64,000 nucleotides of DNA, taken from Sistotremastrum niveocremeum HHB9708. Its lineage: Eukaryota; Basidiomycota; Agaricomycetes; Sistotremastrales; Sistotremastraceae. The DNA is taken from assembly GCA_001630475.1 (NCBI GenBank), contig KV419415.1, forward strand, positions 433,636 to 497,635, in the 5' to 3' direction. The notes under the pieces are model-generated. The model had not been told where the DNA came from and did no database searches. It worked only from the letters and a program-made list of their open reading frames with translations. Below, piece after piece: positions 21,824-35,400 of this stretch (the first letter of the stretch is position 1; each line of letters starts with the position of its first letter). The position numbers and the translations under genes are program-made.

Positions 21824-24800
21824 TTACCGAACCCGTCCACGGGGTCGGGGTCGGGAAATGCGAAGAGAGTCATTCGGGCTAAATCAAAACAGAAGAGTTA
21901 GATACTGTTGAAGCATGAAGGAATAACAAGTACCTGAAAACCACAGCGGATGTATCGTTCTCCTTGTTGGACATACTCTTCTCAGCCTTAGGAGTCTTCC
22001 TCTTGGACCATCCGAAGGCGGATCGTCGTGCGCCGGAGGCGACACGAGGACGGACAGTGGGGTATTCAACGTCTTTCTTGGAAGCTTTGAAGTCCACAAC
22101 GAGCGGCGAGAAGGGAGCGAAGGAGCCCAGCGAAGGGGGCGGCGATCCGACATTGAGATTGATCGCAATGGGTTGGAGGGGTCGAGGCTCTTCGGCAGAT
22201 GTAGCAGAACCGTTGCTCGGAGTCTTGAAATGCTGGGATGCTGGTCGCGGATAAGGTGAAGGACGAGAATTGGTTCGGGATCTCGCTCTTCGGATACGAA
22301 GCTCGAGGGGAAGAGGACCATAAGCAACCTGAGAGTGCTCCAGCATGGCTTGCATTGCAGTAGGTTCACGGGGAGGATCGAAGGCTAGAATAGAACATGA
22401 ATCAGTTAAACTGAGAAGAAGAATGACTGGGTTGTACGTACACTGCACTGCATAGACCGAAAACGGAGTATCAGGCCAGACCACTTTACTCATAGCTACT
22501 TCCTCATCAGCTTCCGAGCGCAACGCCCAGTACCGGCGCAGATGTGGACCAGCGGGCTCATCCCATTCGGCGATCTGGACGTCGGGTTCATGATCTTGAG
22601 CGTCAGACGCTGTGAGAGAGGCTGTCTCCGCTTTCCCATCGAACGACGATCTGACAGACGAAGCGGAATCGGTGAGGCCAGGATTGTCTTCTTGAATCGT
22701 ATCCATCAGTGATGATATGACAGAATATCTGGAGACTTGAGAATGTCTTCGGCGATGACCTTCGCCTCGAGCGCGAACTCGACTTGAGTTGGACGTAGAT
22801 CGAGAAGCTTTCTTGAGAAGAGCATTGAGATGTGTGAGGTCAAGACCGCTCTCAGATTCTTGCGGTGAGAGCGTCTCGGAGACGGGCAGATGAGTCGACG
22901 TCGTTGGGGCAGCTGCTGCTTCTTTGGGAGGAGATGGCTTCAAGAAAACTCGCGGCGAGTAGACTAGACAAGAGATCAACATTTTATCTATGGACCCAAA
23001 GAAAAACTTACAAGATGTAGAAGCAGCTTCGCCTTCTCCCGTCAAGCAACTGATTTCGAGGCTTTGGCGCTGCAAGAGACCCTTCTGAGCGAGCGCAACT
23101 CTTCCTTCTCCAAAGTGAACAGACTGAGCTGAAGCCAGGGAAGGCTTTTCGACGAGGCGGGCTTTCTCCATGGAATTATCGAACCCGTCATCCTCGTCAT
23201 CGCCACGGACGCGGATATTGTGAACGCGCTCGTGTACCTTGCGTTTCTCAATCCTCAGACATGGCGAAGCTTCAAATGACGACCCAATGGATTGACGGCG
23301 CACGTGTTCTCCGTTGAACATAGTAAGCATCGTGTCATCTTCCTTGACTGATCCAGCGCTTTGATCCGTCGTAGACAGTGAGACAGGTCTGAAAGGATCG
23401 GCTTGGTATTGGCTGTGTCCCACATCTTCATCGCCGAAGATGGAGTCGGAGCTGACGGATGTTCTGTTTCCGGTATTGTCGAAGATCGAGTCGACAGAGG
23501 TTCGGCGACCGTCGAGGAGGGAGTCGAATGAAGACTTCTCGACAAGACCATCGCCAACAACGCTCTCAGGTGGTGAAGCCGAGATCGACGTGAGTGGGTT
23601 CCCCGAATGATCTACTGCAGACTGCAGCATCTTATCTCCAAGGCCCGGTCGACCTAAGCGATTAAACGAGACATCGCTGATACCACTATCGATCGACTGG
23701 TCACGTTGATGGCGGGCCCAAGCTTGAAGGCCTCCAGCTGCACCTTGAGTTCCATATGCATGCGCGAGAGAGCTCGAGCTTCCCCAAGATTCCGTTCGGT
23801 TGTGGCCATAGCTGCGGTTGTGCATGCTAATTGGCGGGACAGGGCCAGAAATGACAGAGATGATCGAATCTTGTGCACGATGACCCATCTGCATCGATGT
23901 GGACCGGAAGTAGAATGTTGACATGTCGCTGTCCGCGGAGAGACGCTTTCGACGAGGGTCTTCTTTGAGGAAAGAGAAGGTGTCGTTGACCGAACCGGAT
24001 TGCTGGGTGAAGTCTTCGGAGGGTGGCCTGCTGTGCGTCATATAGTGGAATGGATCGCGCACACCAGGGTTAATGACTTGTCCATATGACGAAACCGACG
24101 CAATGCTGAAGACCGATTCATGACGAGCGTGTGACTTCGAGAAGGACTCCTCTGTGTAGAAACCAGGACGGGTATCGACGAACTCGAATTTGTTACGGAA
24201 TTCTGTGAAGGAGTCGAAGCCTTGGAAGCTCATCTCCGAAGGAGTGCGACTGTGACGTGCTGACTCTGGTATGACGCTCTGTTCTGAGTTTCGCAGACGG
24301 CGTTTGGAGCTGGTGTCAGACTCGAGTCGAAGACGAGGGACTGGAGGTACATCAGAGATGTTGATGGCTTTGTCGTAGATCGATTTGAGAACGACGCTGT
24401 CTTCTTCGACTAATGAATCTCCGGCGGAATGGGAGATCTCTCGGACAAGGGTTGGCTCAGCGATAGCACGAAGGTCGGTGGGATCTGTGCCGTTGCTTGG
24501 GAAAATGATCTCCGTCGACTGTGATTCTTCGCCAGACTGTTGTGCAGGAATCCAAGCAGGGCCGAGCTCCAGACCCGTCGACCCGTCGAGTGAATTTGAT
24601 GACTGAGGCAGGAATCAATAAATACCACAGTCAACTACGGTCAAGTTTCGAGCACTCACATCAATATCTGCCGACGCGTTCTTACTCGAATTGGCTTTCG
24701 GAGTCTCCTCCTCCTCCATAATAGGCTTCTTGAACTTCGAACCAAGTTCCAAATCAAACGCATCGAGACGCGCAGGAGTCTTAAACGCATTCTCGAGCTG

Positions 24801-27800
24801 TTCGACAAAGCTTCGTCTGTCTGATCCTCCAGACATATTTAACTTCTGGATTTCGCCAGTGAAGTCGAATGTGGCTTTTGTGTCGCCGTCGTGTGAGGAT
24901 TGTGGCGTCGGTGGAGCAGAGACAGCAATGCTGGTCTCGCCTTGATCGTTGACCAGACGAGCTTTGAACACCGGGAATACAGATGATGCACTGGAAATGG
25001 GAGTCGGGAGGGGAACAGTAGGAGGCAGGCTCGGTGCGGTGCGACGAGAGCTAGACGAGGACGACAATAGCGGAACCCGATCTTCGTGCGGTTCAGTATT
25101 CTCTTGTTCTGAACTCGAACCGGACGAAAGGATAGCTTGAAGTTCGTCAGGGATGTCGCTGTCGGGGTATTCGGCATCGAGGGCGTCGACACTCGGAGGA
25201 CCGAATGTGCCGTTGGCTCCTAGGCCAAGCTCACGCTTTCGTTCGCGTAAGCTCTTCGTGATACCCAACTTCTTCAGCCGCGCTTCATGAGAAAATTCCC
25301 TAGGATGTCCGGACGAAGTCGAAGAAGGCTTCCGAGAATGTCCTGGCGTGAACACCGAACGAGCTTCGGATACACGTGCGGGCGACGAGAGGGTCGATTT
25401 CGTGTTCTCGCTGCTTGCAGCAGACAGAACAGAGTCTGTCTTGTTGTCGCCGAGATCCCGCTTTCGTCTCAAAGCTGTTCCACCACGACTAGCTTTCGTT
25501 CGAACGGGCTTGAGAGCCGGAGCAACGACCGAGGGTTCAGGTTCGGGCTCAGGCGTCTTCAAATAATCGATAGTCTCTCGTCGAGGGTAGCTGAAGACGC
25601 CGACGACAGAATTGACGTCATTGGCTGCAGACTCAGCTACAGCGTTGAGCTCGGCCCAAGGCGCGATGGGTTGGTCGATTAACTTCGATGCATCCAGCGG
25701 CGAGAATACATGAGTGATGACCGAATCTGAAGACATATGCTTGCGAGACTGGGCATACGGTCGGAGCGATTGAAGACTCGGACTCTCTTTCGGTGATTTC
25801 TTCACGGGGCTGTCCAGATAGCTCTGTTTCTTGAGAGGAGTTCCGCCGAAATTGGTCGTGAAGTTAGTAGTGGCATCTCTTGATGTCACGCGGGAGCTCA
25901 TTCCAGGAGAATCGGGACCGCCTGGAGTGGCTTCAAGATCGAGTCGGTTGATCAGCGAGGCTAGGTCGGAGGTGGCAGCGTTGAGAATGCAGATAGCAGC
26001 TGTATATTCGCAATTAGTCGATAAACCATCTGCATTGAACAAAAGACTTACGATCCAGGTCCTCATCTCCGACGAAACCTTTCGGCCGCGAGATGCGATG
26101 GCCAAGGAGCTGCTCCGAAACTGGTCGTGCACGTGGCACAGGTCTTCGAGGCGGGGTCTGGGCTTCTGCAGGTTTAACTTCTTCGCTTTGCATAGGAACG
26201 TCGGAAGGCGGTGTCTGTTCTTCGGCAACGACACTATCTCGTTGATTGAGAGGCAGTTCAGGGAAGACAGCCGCAACAGAGGTACGTTTTCGCGCCTCGA
26301 GACTGCGCTGACTCTCGCGTTTGCTTTCCCTCGAAGATCGGCCGGCGACAGTACTGCCACCCCTCCGTTCCTTGGCATTCCGTCGCTTCTCTCTTACAGT
26401 CTCGATGTTATCGTCCCAGCGAATGCTCGAGGCTTTGGACGCGCGCCGTGCGTCGTTCTCATTGCCTGGTTCCTGAGATCGCATGCTGGAGCCGGTATGC
26501 GATCCATATGAGTTGAACGAGGAGAAGGATGATCGAGTAGCTCCAGATGAACTGGAGCTGACGGGAGCGAGAGACGAAGCAGTGGAAAGTGTAGAGATTC
26601 GTCTTGCATTAGGTTGAGACTCCATTGAATTGACCGACAACCGGTTGGAGGAAAGGCCGGCCGACGAAGCAGTCGATATCGCCGAGCGAATAGTATCACT
26701 ATTGAGAGGAAAGCCGCCTTGGCTCAGCGAGCGTATAACGCTCACTTCGCCGACTTCCCAACTACTCGTACTGCCGTCGCTGGCCTTACAAGGACGACCA
26801 CCCTCTGAGTCCTTTTCGCCAGGCCCAGTTCCTCCCTTCAGTTGAGCCCAACTGCCGATGCGCGCTAGAGAGCGCATAGAGCGCATCGCACGGACTGCGA
26901 GACTGCCTTTGTTGGCCGTATCTTTCTCTTCGTCGGGTAGTGGGACGATGAGTGCTGGCGGAGGAGTGGGTGTCGGGAGTTGACTGTCGGGATGGAGGAA
27001 TAATGGTGCTTCGGATTTCATACCCGCAGGTGAGACAGTGCGAGGCTTCGATTTGGTCTTCGGTTTTGATGTCACCGAGAGAAGGTCCATCGAACTGGTG
27101 CTTCCAGTATTCGATGTTCGGCGCGCTGTTGGAACGGAAGTTGGTAATGAAGGCAATGTATCGGGACCGGGAGCTATGCATAATGGTGAGAGAATGCAAA
27201 GCGCATATATAATGAAACTCACATTTAGATCGCGTCTTGGTTTTCTCTTTCGATTCGCTCTTCCCTCGTCCGAGCGTCCACCACTTATCTTTATCCTCGG
27301 ACTTGGGCTTCGTAACCTCTTTGTTCTCTTTCTCCTTCTTGCCGTCTTTTTCCTTCTCCTTCGTCGTCGTGTTAAGGTTCGTTACTTCTCCCAAAGCCCA
27401 TCGGATACCATTCAGACCACCGCGCGACTTCTTCTTCTTCAGGACGACTATCTCTCCGATGTCGGGGTCGTTCGACGGGTCGACGTAAATGTCGATCCCC
27501 TTCTTGAGTGGTGCGACCCCGAGCCGACGCGTGACGTCTGAGAAATCGCTATCCTTCTCCTTCCTTGAGCCAGTCAAGAGGCTAAGTTTCGATTTCTTGG
27601 GAGCCAACTTATGGCGAGGAGGGGATGTCGATCCCTTGGGTGCTAGAGGGAGAGGAGGCATGGGAGGCGGCGTCGGAAAGAGAGTCTCGGAACCCAATGA
27701 AGGGTTCGAGGGAGTCGCTCGCGTGAGTCGAATGGATGGGATTTGGGGTTGATTATGAATGGGGGTGTTCATGAGGATGCTGGGCGTGTTGGGTCGTACA

Positions 27801-27832
27801 ATGGTCGGCATTTGTTGAGTTCGTACAGTCAT
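21824..27832 (-). CDS. Large serine-rich, mostly disordered protein (1,896 aa)
   Basis: Seven exons (27832-27223, 27173-26052, 25999-24660, 24602-23012, 22963-22442, 22384-21934, 21878-21824) join in frame without a stop. Most of the product is low-complexity Ser/Pro/Arg/Lys sequence with many likely phosphosites. Stretches that look conserved include KKGIDIYVDPSNDPDIGEIV near residue 110-135, the block TFYFRSTSMQMGHRAQDSII, and WDEPAGPHLRRYWALRSEAD followed by VAMSKVVWPDTPFSVYAVQ near the end. The C-terminus SLRISRPRPRGRVR is basic. I do not recognise the family. The intron phases (all consistent) support the model. A regulatory or scaffold role would be a guess. Confidence 0.8.
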
Positions 27833-29508
27833 TTCGTTCTTGAGATTCGAGAGATAAGAAATTGAAGTTGATATTTAGAAAGTTGATTTGAAGTCGTAAA
27901 ACTGGAAAGAAAAAGCTTGCGTGACTCGTGAGACGGATACGTGAGATGAATTCAACGTTAAGTCGTTTGAAATCGTGAGTGTAGTCAGTCTGTCGTGAAA
28001 GGGAACTCTGCATCGCCAAGTTAGTACGAGATGCATAGCGAGAAGCAGCTGCTACTCACCTAGATTGCTATTCTGAATGCGTACCTTTCCTCAAGCCAAT
28101 GGCAATAGCGCCAGATGGCTGCAGAATAGAGAGCGCCGACTGTCGAAAGATAGCCTTGGTCGTTGGACGTTGCGCTGGACGGTGAAGAGCTCCGGAAGAA
28201 ACTCGAACACGGCCGGCTTCGATCTCCGCTGCCCGGGCCTGTGCTTTGGCCATATTTGGCTCCGTGTGTCCACTCACGTGACAGACGCGACATGTCACAG
28301 ATTGTCACTCAAGGCTGACTTTGAGTCGCTGCACTTCACTTGAAGTCTTTCATGATCCAAGGCTATCACACTACCACCGGACGGTCAAGTCAGATCATAA
28401 ATCGAGTAAGTCAGATCGCTGAGCAGTAAAGCCGCCGTTAACCAAGGTCTTCTAGACTGTCAATTTACTGCGTCGAAGTCAATCGACGTTCTATCGCCTC
28501 AGCCTTTATAACGGCATAATCTTCAAAACCCCCGTCAGGACATATTGTTCCCCTTCAACTACAGAACAGTGCAGTTTGATTGTAACTCTTCCATGCTTTT
28601 CGTAGTCGTGTTCTAACGGTCGATTTACTCAGCCTACACGAAGTAACAGCCCTACCGTGAAGGGGGGTCTGGCTTGCTTTCGAGGCACCCATCAAACCAC
28701 GCGCTTACCTCCCGACGTTCTGTCAGGTTGGTTAATCGACTTGGCTGTCGGCCTGCCACGCCACCATGAGTTGAGCCCGCCTCGTTTCCCCCATGAGGCG
28801 TGGAGCCCATTGACATCACGAAGCTCGCCAAAGTTACCGAGTTGATCACTAGTACTGTCGATAATGAAAGATTACCGTGCTCAGGAACTAGATTGGCGGT
28901 GTTCTGGATGCTGATGCTGCACGTCAGAAGCGCGACATTGGCGCACGAGTCATGTCATAGCAACCTAGAGTTGCGGCGCGATTGCATGCCAATATCGAAG
29001 GAACGCATGCATTGGCCGACGTCGCTCTTCTCTGACGTGTAGCAGCATAATTACAACGTTGTGGGGCTGCCCCATCCCATAATAGGTAAGTCAATATCGC
29101 CGATGAGCTCATGGACTCCAGCACTCACCTCGACGAACAAATCTGGTCTTTTGCAGATTTTAGTCCTTTGAGGCGTCAAAATAATGGCTCAAAAGACTGG
29201 AATAACGACTGCATTGTCGGCCTGAGTCGCTCGAGGGCGGAGACCGACGTATGACGTCAGCGATCATGACATGATTCGGCGGGATTGCTCGGCTTGGCGG
29301 CAGCTAACGGGAAGCGCCGGGCTTCCTTGTAGACGCCCGTCATCCCATGCTCCACCATCACCTTCTACGTCTATTGGCACCGCCGCACACCGATATACGA
29401 GTATAAAAGTACGAGCCCCAAATGTTCGTCGTTCTCTAATCACGTTCATTCTCGCACTCTCGTTATCAATCCCTCAACATCGTCCGCCTACGCGAAATTT
29501 GACTTGCA
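27833..29508. other. Divergent promoter region of 1.7 kb, with a minor ORF
   Basis: It separates the divergent starts of the serine-rich gene and the Zn2Cys6 copy B. A 60-residue minus-strand frame ending at 28068 (MAKAQARAAEIEAGRVRVSS, from about 28250) has a protein-like composition but no known match. No transposon or RNA gene was recognised. Confidence 0.45.
29402..29409 (+). promoter_or_regulatory. TATA box of the Zn2Cys6 copy B gene
   Basis: TATAAAAG lies 100 bases upstream of the ATG at 29509. That is a suitable spacing for a start site about 30 bases downstream followed by a 5' UTR of about 70 bases. Confidence 0.5.
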
Positions 29509-30635
29509 ATGAACTCTTCTTCATCTTCAACGTCTTTGCCACTTGGGACTCCTCCCACTCCGTCAACTTCACTTGCCGATCCTCCAACCAAAGTCCGTCA
29601 GCGAAGTTCAAGAGGTAAGTCACTCTTTACCCAGTCGGTCTCCCCAAATGTCGACGACACGTCATCCGAAACAGCCTGCGACCAATGTCGCAAGATTAGA
29701 AGTAAATGTGTACGATCAGACAATAGTAGCACATGTCGAACTTGCGAAGCAAAGTCCTATCGTAAGAGATCATATTCTGTTCGCTATCCATAATCTCATA
29801 GCCGAATTCTCAGAATGTACGACTCTTGGTGAGAATAATCAACATAAATGTTTCGAGTTCAAGACGCTCATGGCGATTTTTTCGGTTCATAGCTCCGAGT
29901 TCCAAGCGAGGTCCACCGAGAGGGTAAAGTCTTGATTCGACTCGGGTGAAATTTTTCTAATTTCCGACTCCTAGGTATCTTCAGTCTCTTGAATCACGAC
30001 TGGAAGATTCTGAAGCCCTGCTTGGCGTTCTAGTCTCGTTACCCAATACTGAGACTCAACGTATACTGTCCGAGATGTCCCAAGATCCTAAAGCTCGCGA
30101 GATACTCGCCCGTATAGACAACAGCGCCTTTGGGCCATCGGGTCGCAAGCTACGAACGTGGCTCCTGGACGCAGTCGCGAACTCAGGAGACGAGACATGT
30201 CTGAAGAGAGCAACAAGACTCGGTCTTGCGAATGACACAGGTGCATATCTTTCTCTTCAATCCGATATCCCATGGACTGATCATGCGACTCAAGCGGACC
30301 CCGTGGCCACCTCGAAGACGAATCTTTGGCAAGATCATCTCATATCGCTCATCTCGACAAGCTCCCATCGACCAATATCACGCGAAACCGTCTCAACCCC
30401 TGGATACGAGTCCGCATCCCCATTCGACCATCCGTCTCCCGCAACATGGTCGTCACCTTCCATCATCGGGACCACACAGACACCTTTCATGTCCCCGGAA
30501 TATGATGGAAACGTGGCTTTTGAACCGAACCCTTCATCTTGTGGGTACTATGGGGAAGCTTACCCGGAATCGCTCGCTCAATATTCCATTCAAGCTCCTC
30601 ACCTGCAACAGAATTACGGGCTTATCGGCAAATGA
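29509..30635 (+). CDS. Zn(II)2Cys6 transcription factor, copy B (299 aa)
   Basis: Paralog of the gene at 13412-14423. Exons 29509-29614, 29675-29761, 29814-29828, 29893-29923 and 29975-30635 join in frame. The cluster is ACDQCRKIRSKC...TCRTCEAKSYQC, then TTLAPSSKRGPPRGYLQSLE, a helix (ESRLEDSEALLGVLVSLP) and the shared block ILARIDNSAFGPSGRKLRTW. The 15-nt exon carries the last cysteine. The C-terminal ~130 residues are Ser/Pro/Tyr-rich, as in activation regions. The model is supported because each junction restores the cluster spacing and the KRGPPRGY linker. Target genes cannot be inferred. Confidence 0.85.
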
Positions 30636-32450
30636 ATCTCAGTCGACCGGTTGCACTCCGTCACGAATCTTGACACAGACGATCTATGAGCTCAAGGTAA
30701 CGCGTTTCCGATCGTTCGTGGATGTGGCCATGGTGTTAATCCTCTCTCTCCACTAGTTCATTCGTCTTGATTCACTCCACTCCTTATCTTGGACCTGGCG
30801 TCCATGGACGGACATCTTTTCCATATCTACATTATATTCGGGAGTTCTGAGAGTTCCTTCGTTCATTAATAACTTGCACCTCGTTGCATGCTAATTCGGA
30901 CTACGGTACCGTCGATCGGAATCCGGCCAAGGGGCCACGCCTGGCGCAGAGCCCACTCAACATTTCTATGCACACTGCTACCTGCGTGCGTGCAGACCCA
31001 TTCTTCCCCTTCAATAACCTTGGAAGAGATGGAACGACCATCGACGTTAGTGGTATCTCTACCCCTCTCATATTCGGCCTCAATCTCAGATCGTTGATCA
31101 CAATCGAGCCAAAAGTCGGAACTGGTATCCGAATAGATGGCCTCTTCGTATGTCCACTGTGATACTCGCGCTCCTTACTCCTCCCCCTTCAACTTCTCTG
31201 GAGTGTCGAAGCCGTGGAGTCGAGAAAGACGCTTGAGACGCTGTTTTCCTCATGATGAAGGTCGCAGTCTAAGAGTTTGTGGACCGAGTAGACGGCGCGC
31301 CAATGCCGTGGGCAGGATCCCACGTGTGGATGCACTCATAATGTAGCTCGTGCATTCCCTTCGTACATAGCCCAAGGACGATATGACGGATGTAGCATAG
31401 TAGTAGAGATCGATGCAGTTGAGGCAGGTTTCTTCACTGCGTCGCAGCTATAACTGGACAATCCTTACAAACATTCAAAAAGTCATATAGTTTAATACAT
31501 CTAGTTGTCTAATACCTCAATTTCACTCGGTAACTGAATATGGAGCATCTAGCTTCGAAGTGGCCTTGGAGTTTATCCACCCTTGATCCAAGTTGATCAG
31601 CTTCGATTAGGGTTGTCTCGAATAGTGTGGGTGAGGTTGTATCCAGCGTTCCTAAACTTCTTTCCGTTTGGCTGTGAACGGTGACTGTACTGTAAAATAT
31701 TGGTAATATTATTAGGGCACAATACATTATTCTCAGTCCGATCAAGTTAACCCTTTCAGCGCTGAGAGCTGGGCTGTAGACCCTGCATATCAATCGAGAC
31801 AATTCTACCACACGCGGAATTGCTATAATTCGGCCGAAAGCACTGGGTTTCTCGGGCTTGTAGGATTTTCCTCACCAGTGGAGATCTATACCCTGAATCC
31901 AGTGAGGTCTGCCACTGGGGAGATCTTAGACGCCGCAGCTGGAAGAACCTTATCCCATTTGTCGAAAGAATCATACTCCACAAAACTCCCGCATTGACTC
32001 GTCATCAGTATTCACGCTTATCTAATTCTCTTGTGGAGCATGACTCCTCTGGGCATTGAGTATCCGAATGCGAGTCTTTGACATATGCGGAATACCTGAT
32101 ATCACAATGGCGACTGAGCTGTCTTTATTCCATATATACTTGAACAGTTGACGTATACCTAAACGACAGGTCAACGTTGTGCAATTTGCTATACTAGTAT
32201 TGCAGCAATGAATCCGATCTTGACATACTCGCAGCGCATTGCTCGTCAGGGAGATAATTCCCTCGGCCTCACTGTAACATCCCCGTACAATGAAAGGTGC
32301 CTTGCCATGGCATTTCACTACAGCGCGAATCAGCTTTTTTCACCGACTGACTGCTTCGACGAGGCTACAGACAGAGCTATGCACAAATGAAGTCCCATAG
32401 GAGGAAGAATATATAGAATACACGTATGGCGGTTCTCCTGAGCACCGTTT
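30636..32450. other. Intergenic stretch, no supportable gene
   Basis: Short frames occur on both strands. The best is a minus-strand pair at 31983-31509, the second with a hydrophobic stretch (IMYCALIILPIFYSTVTV) and a coiled part. They are not joined by a clear intron and match no family I know. The 32451 end belongs to the P-type ATPase. Confidence 0.45.
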
Positions 32451-35400
32451 CTACCAAGCAAGCCAGGCAATGAAACTACGAGGGTAAGTGCGCACACAGA
32501 GCTTCCTCAGCTCGTCAAGCCTGGGCGGATGATTCAGAAAGAGAACATCAACGGAAGACGTAGACTTACACTAAAAGCGCGATACCAAAAGTAACAGGAA
32601 TAAAGTAGAATTCCACCGGCACACCACGAGTCAGGAACGTGGTTTGGCTACGAATAGTGTTAGAATATTTAATATCCCAGTCCCAGAATACGCACAAGAA
32701 TGGGATATAGCTGAAGAATGCGGCGATACCCAATGCGCATGCCATAGCCGGGAAGATGTACCAATTGCCAGACGGTTTATGTTGGAAGATACTCAACCGT
32801 CGGCATCGAGTACTGAGAAGATTTCTAGAAGCATCTTTAGCTCACATTGGACGGGCATCGATAACGAGCCTTACCCCCATTGCATGACCACGAGCGTGAA
32901 GAAGTAGACACTCTGGGCACGATTCAAGTCTTCTGCGGTCAGACTAGGCCAATTTCCAAAACCCAAGACCAGCTCGGAGAAAGGGATGCCTTGACGTTGA
33001 AGATACCAGAAAGACCTGATGGCGATGCATGAGTATGCACCACGGCCGATCAGCGACTCGACTCACATCGTCATTGCGCATAAGGACTCCAATACGCCCA
33101 GGAAACCGTAAGCGTGGAGCAACAACCTCCAGTTGGCCAGGCGATCGGTATGCACGTTGCGGGGTTTGCGCAGCAGAAGACCTTGCTCTGGCTTCTCCAG
33201 GCACAAGCTGAGGGCCGGCAGGACATCGGTGGCGACGCAGATGATTATCATCTGCGATGACGTCAGACCTGCTTTAAGGAGACGTGCAAGCCACACTCAC
33301 TTGGAGATTGCTCAACATTTGCGGGACGCCGATGAGGATGTTCAGGACGACGGGCATCAGCTCCGAGAAGCTACCGGCAGGGAGAAGATAGAGCACTGTT
33401 TTCTTCAGATTGTCGTATACGAGACGCCCTGCAATGCAAGTCAGCCAATTAAATCGAGACAAGGGGAATAGCATGACCAACGTACCGTATTCAAGTGCAA
33501 CTACAATGCTCGAGAAGGAATCCAACAAGACCATGTCAGCAGCCTCACGAGCGACATCAGATCCCGAACCCATTGCGATGCCGATGTCAGCCGCTTTGAG
33601 GGAAGGCGCGTCGTTGACACCGTCGCCGGTCATAGCGACTACATTTAGCTGCTTCTGGAATGCTTTGACGATGGTCAACTTCTGTTCCGGAGTGGTGCGC
33701 GCGAAGACAATCTCGTCGTATTGCACGAGCTGGTACATCTGGGTTTCGGAGATCTCGGCGAGCTCAGGTCCGGTGATAACGATGCTCTTAAGTGCGCGGC
33801 CATCCTTATCTGGGTAGTCGTATTTCAGGACTTGCTCGACCGGAAGTTTCGCGTTGAGATCTTTGGCATGATGGATGGTAGACGGATTGCTGATAATACC
33901 AGCTTGCGAGGCGATAGCTACCGAGGTAGCAGGATGGTCACCTGACGGATGTTCAGCGTAAGACTCAAGAAAGAAGCAAAGAGAGCGATCTATACCTGTG
34001 ACGACGAGGAAGCGAATGCCAGCGCCTCTGCACACCTTGACCGTCTCGATGATGTCGTCTTTCAAAGGGTCGATAAGAGCAACTAGTCCAACAATGATTA
34101 GCCCGGTATGGAGCTCGTTGATGGCTTCTTCGAACTCGAAGTCGTCGACTTTCACTTTGGCGGGGATGAGGGCGCTGGGAATAACACGTCGGGCTAGGAG
34201 GAGAACGCGTCTGCCTTGGCTAGCCCAATGTTCCTGAACCTGGGCGATACGAGCTGTCTGGACTGAAGTCAAGAGTAGAGGCTGACCGCCAGCGGGATTG
34301 ATGACATATTGGCAACGTGGCAGAAGGACTTCGGGGGCACCCTTGGATGTCAACAGATAACAATCTTGTTCGACGTTGTCCCAAGAAGCGAGAGGTGCTG
34401 GCCGACCAGTGGCGAACGACGAAAGCTTGGACAACTTCAACATGAATTTAGTCTGGAAATATACGTTAGAATACCCCGGACGTGAAGAGAGGAATGCTGA
34501 CCTTCGAGCTGAAGCTGATCTTGAACACGTCCGTCCATGATCCACGGGCGTCGTCAGCAGAGCTGATGGAATCCGAGAACTTGAGAATCGCAGTATCTAG
34601 GAAAATATGAAATGCTGTATGTGGATCGGACCAGCAAAGACTAGCATACCGGTGGCGTCTCCGATCACTGGGCGTTCTTCCTTCTCACTCGTAGCAGCTC
34701 CGAAGCTGGCCGCATTGCAGATTGCACCAACAGCTGCAAGCTGCGCCAGGTTCTCGGCGGCATTCGTTCCAGATTGGGCTTGGACACGTGACTTGAAGCT
34801 TGGTGCGGTATAAGTCTGGTCAAAGACCGCGCAGTCCTCTACGTGCATCTGGTTCTTGGTAAGGGTACCGGTTTTGTCCTACGAATAGTTCAGATTATGT
34901 AGCCTGCCGAGTAAAGGAACATACGGAGCAGAGAACATTGACGGCTCCGAGAGTCTCCACAATAGACAAGGACCTGAGAGAGAGTTAGTTTCATTGTGTG
35001 AAGGGGGGACAGTATGTCGTACTTGCAGAGGACCTTATGCTTACTTAAAGATGAAGCAACTTTGGCCAGAGATATCGTCACTGCAACGGGGCTGATCGTT
35101 CGTTAGCCTTAGAGCTTGGAAAAGGTAGGACAACAGACTTACAGTCCTTCCGGGATGAAAGCAACTAAAGAACGATCAGATTGAGTTCACCTTGGAGACA
35201 TGAAAGGCGTACCCATGACGGATACCACATCAATCAAAAGATTTGGTACGTTGATGTAGCTGGGGAAGCTACGTCTCAACCTAGATTCTGGGTTAGATGA
35301 GTAACTATGTGAGAGTAATCGGCTCACCATGCCGCCCACAGAATGACAATAAGGATGGCGACAGCAGAAGCCAGCGATGCAATGATGACGACGAAACGCA

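Noticed and set aside
25831-26511. 226-codon plus-strand ORF
   Set aside because: Antisense to the serine-rich gene, whose spliced frame is open for nearly 1,900 residues. The opposite frame is open by composition only.
29615-29634. Very short (20-nt) GTAAGT...CAG intron in Zn2Cys6 copy B
   Set aside because: Far below the size of other introns here. The next acceptor at 29674 gives a normal 60-nt intron and restores ACDQC directly after the basic leader, as in copy A.
30884-31162. 92-codon plus-strand ORF downstream of Zn2Cys6 copy B
   Set aside because: No domain, overlapping alternative frames of equal length, and no splice continuation from the upstream gene.
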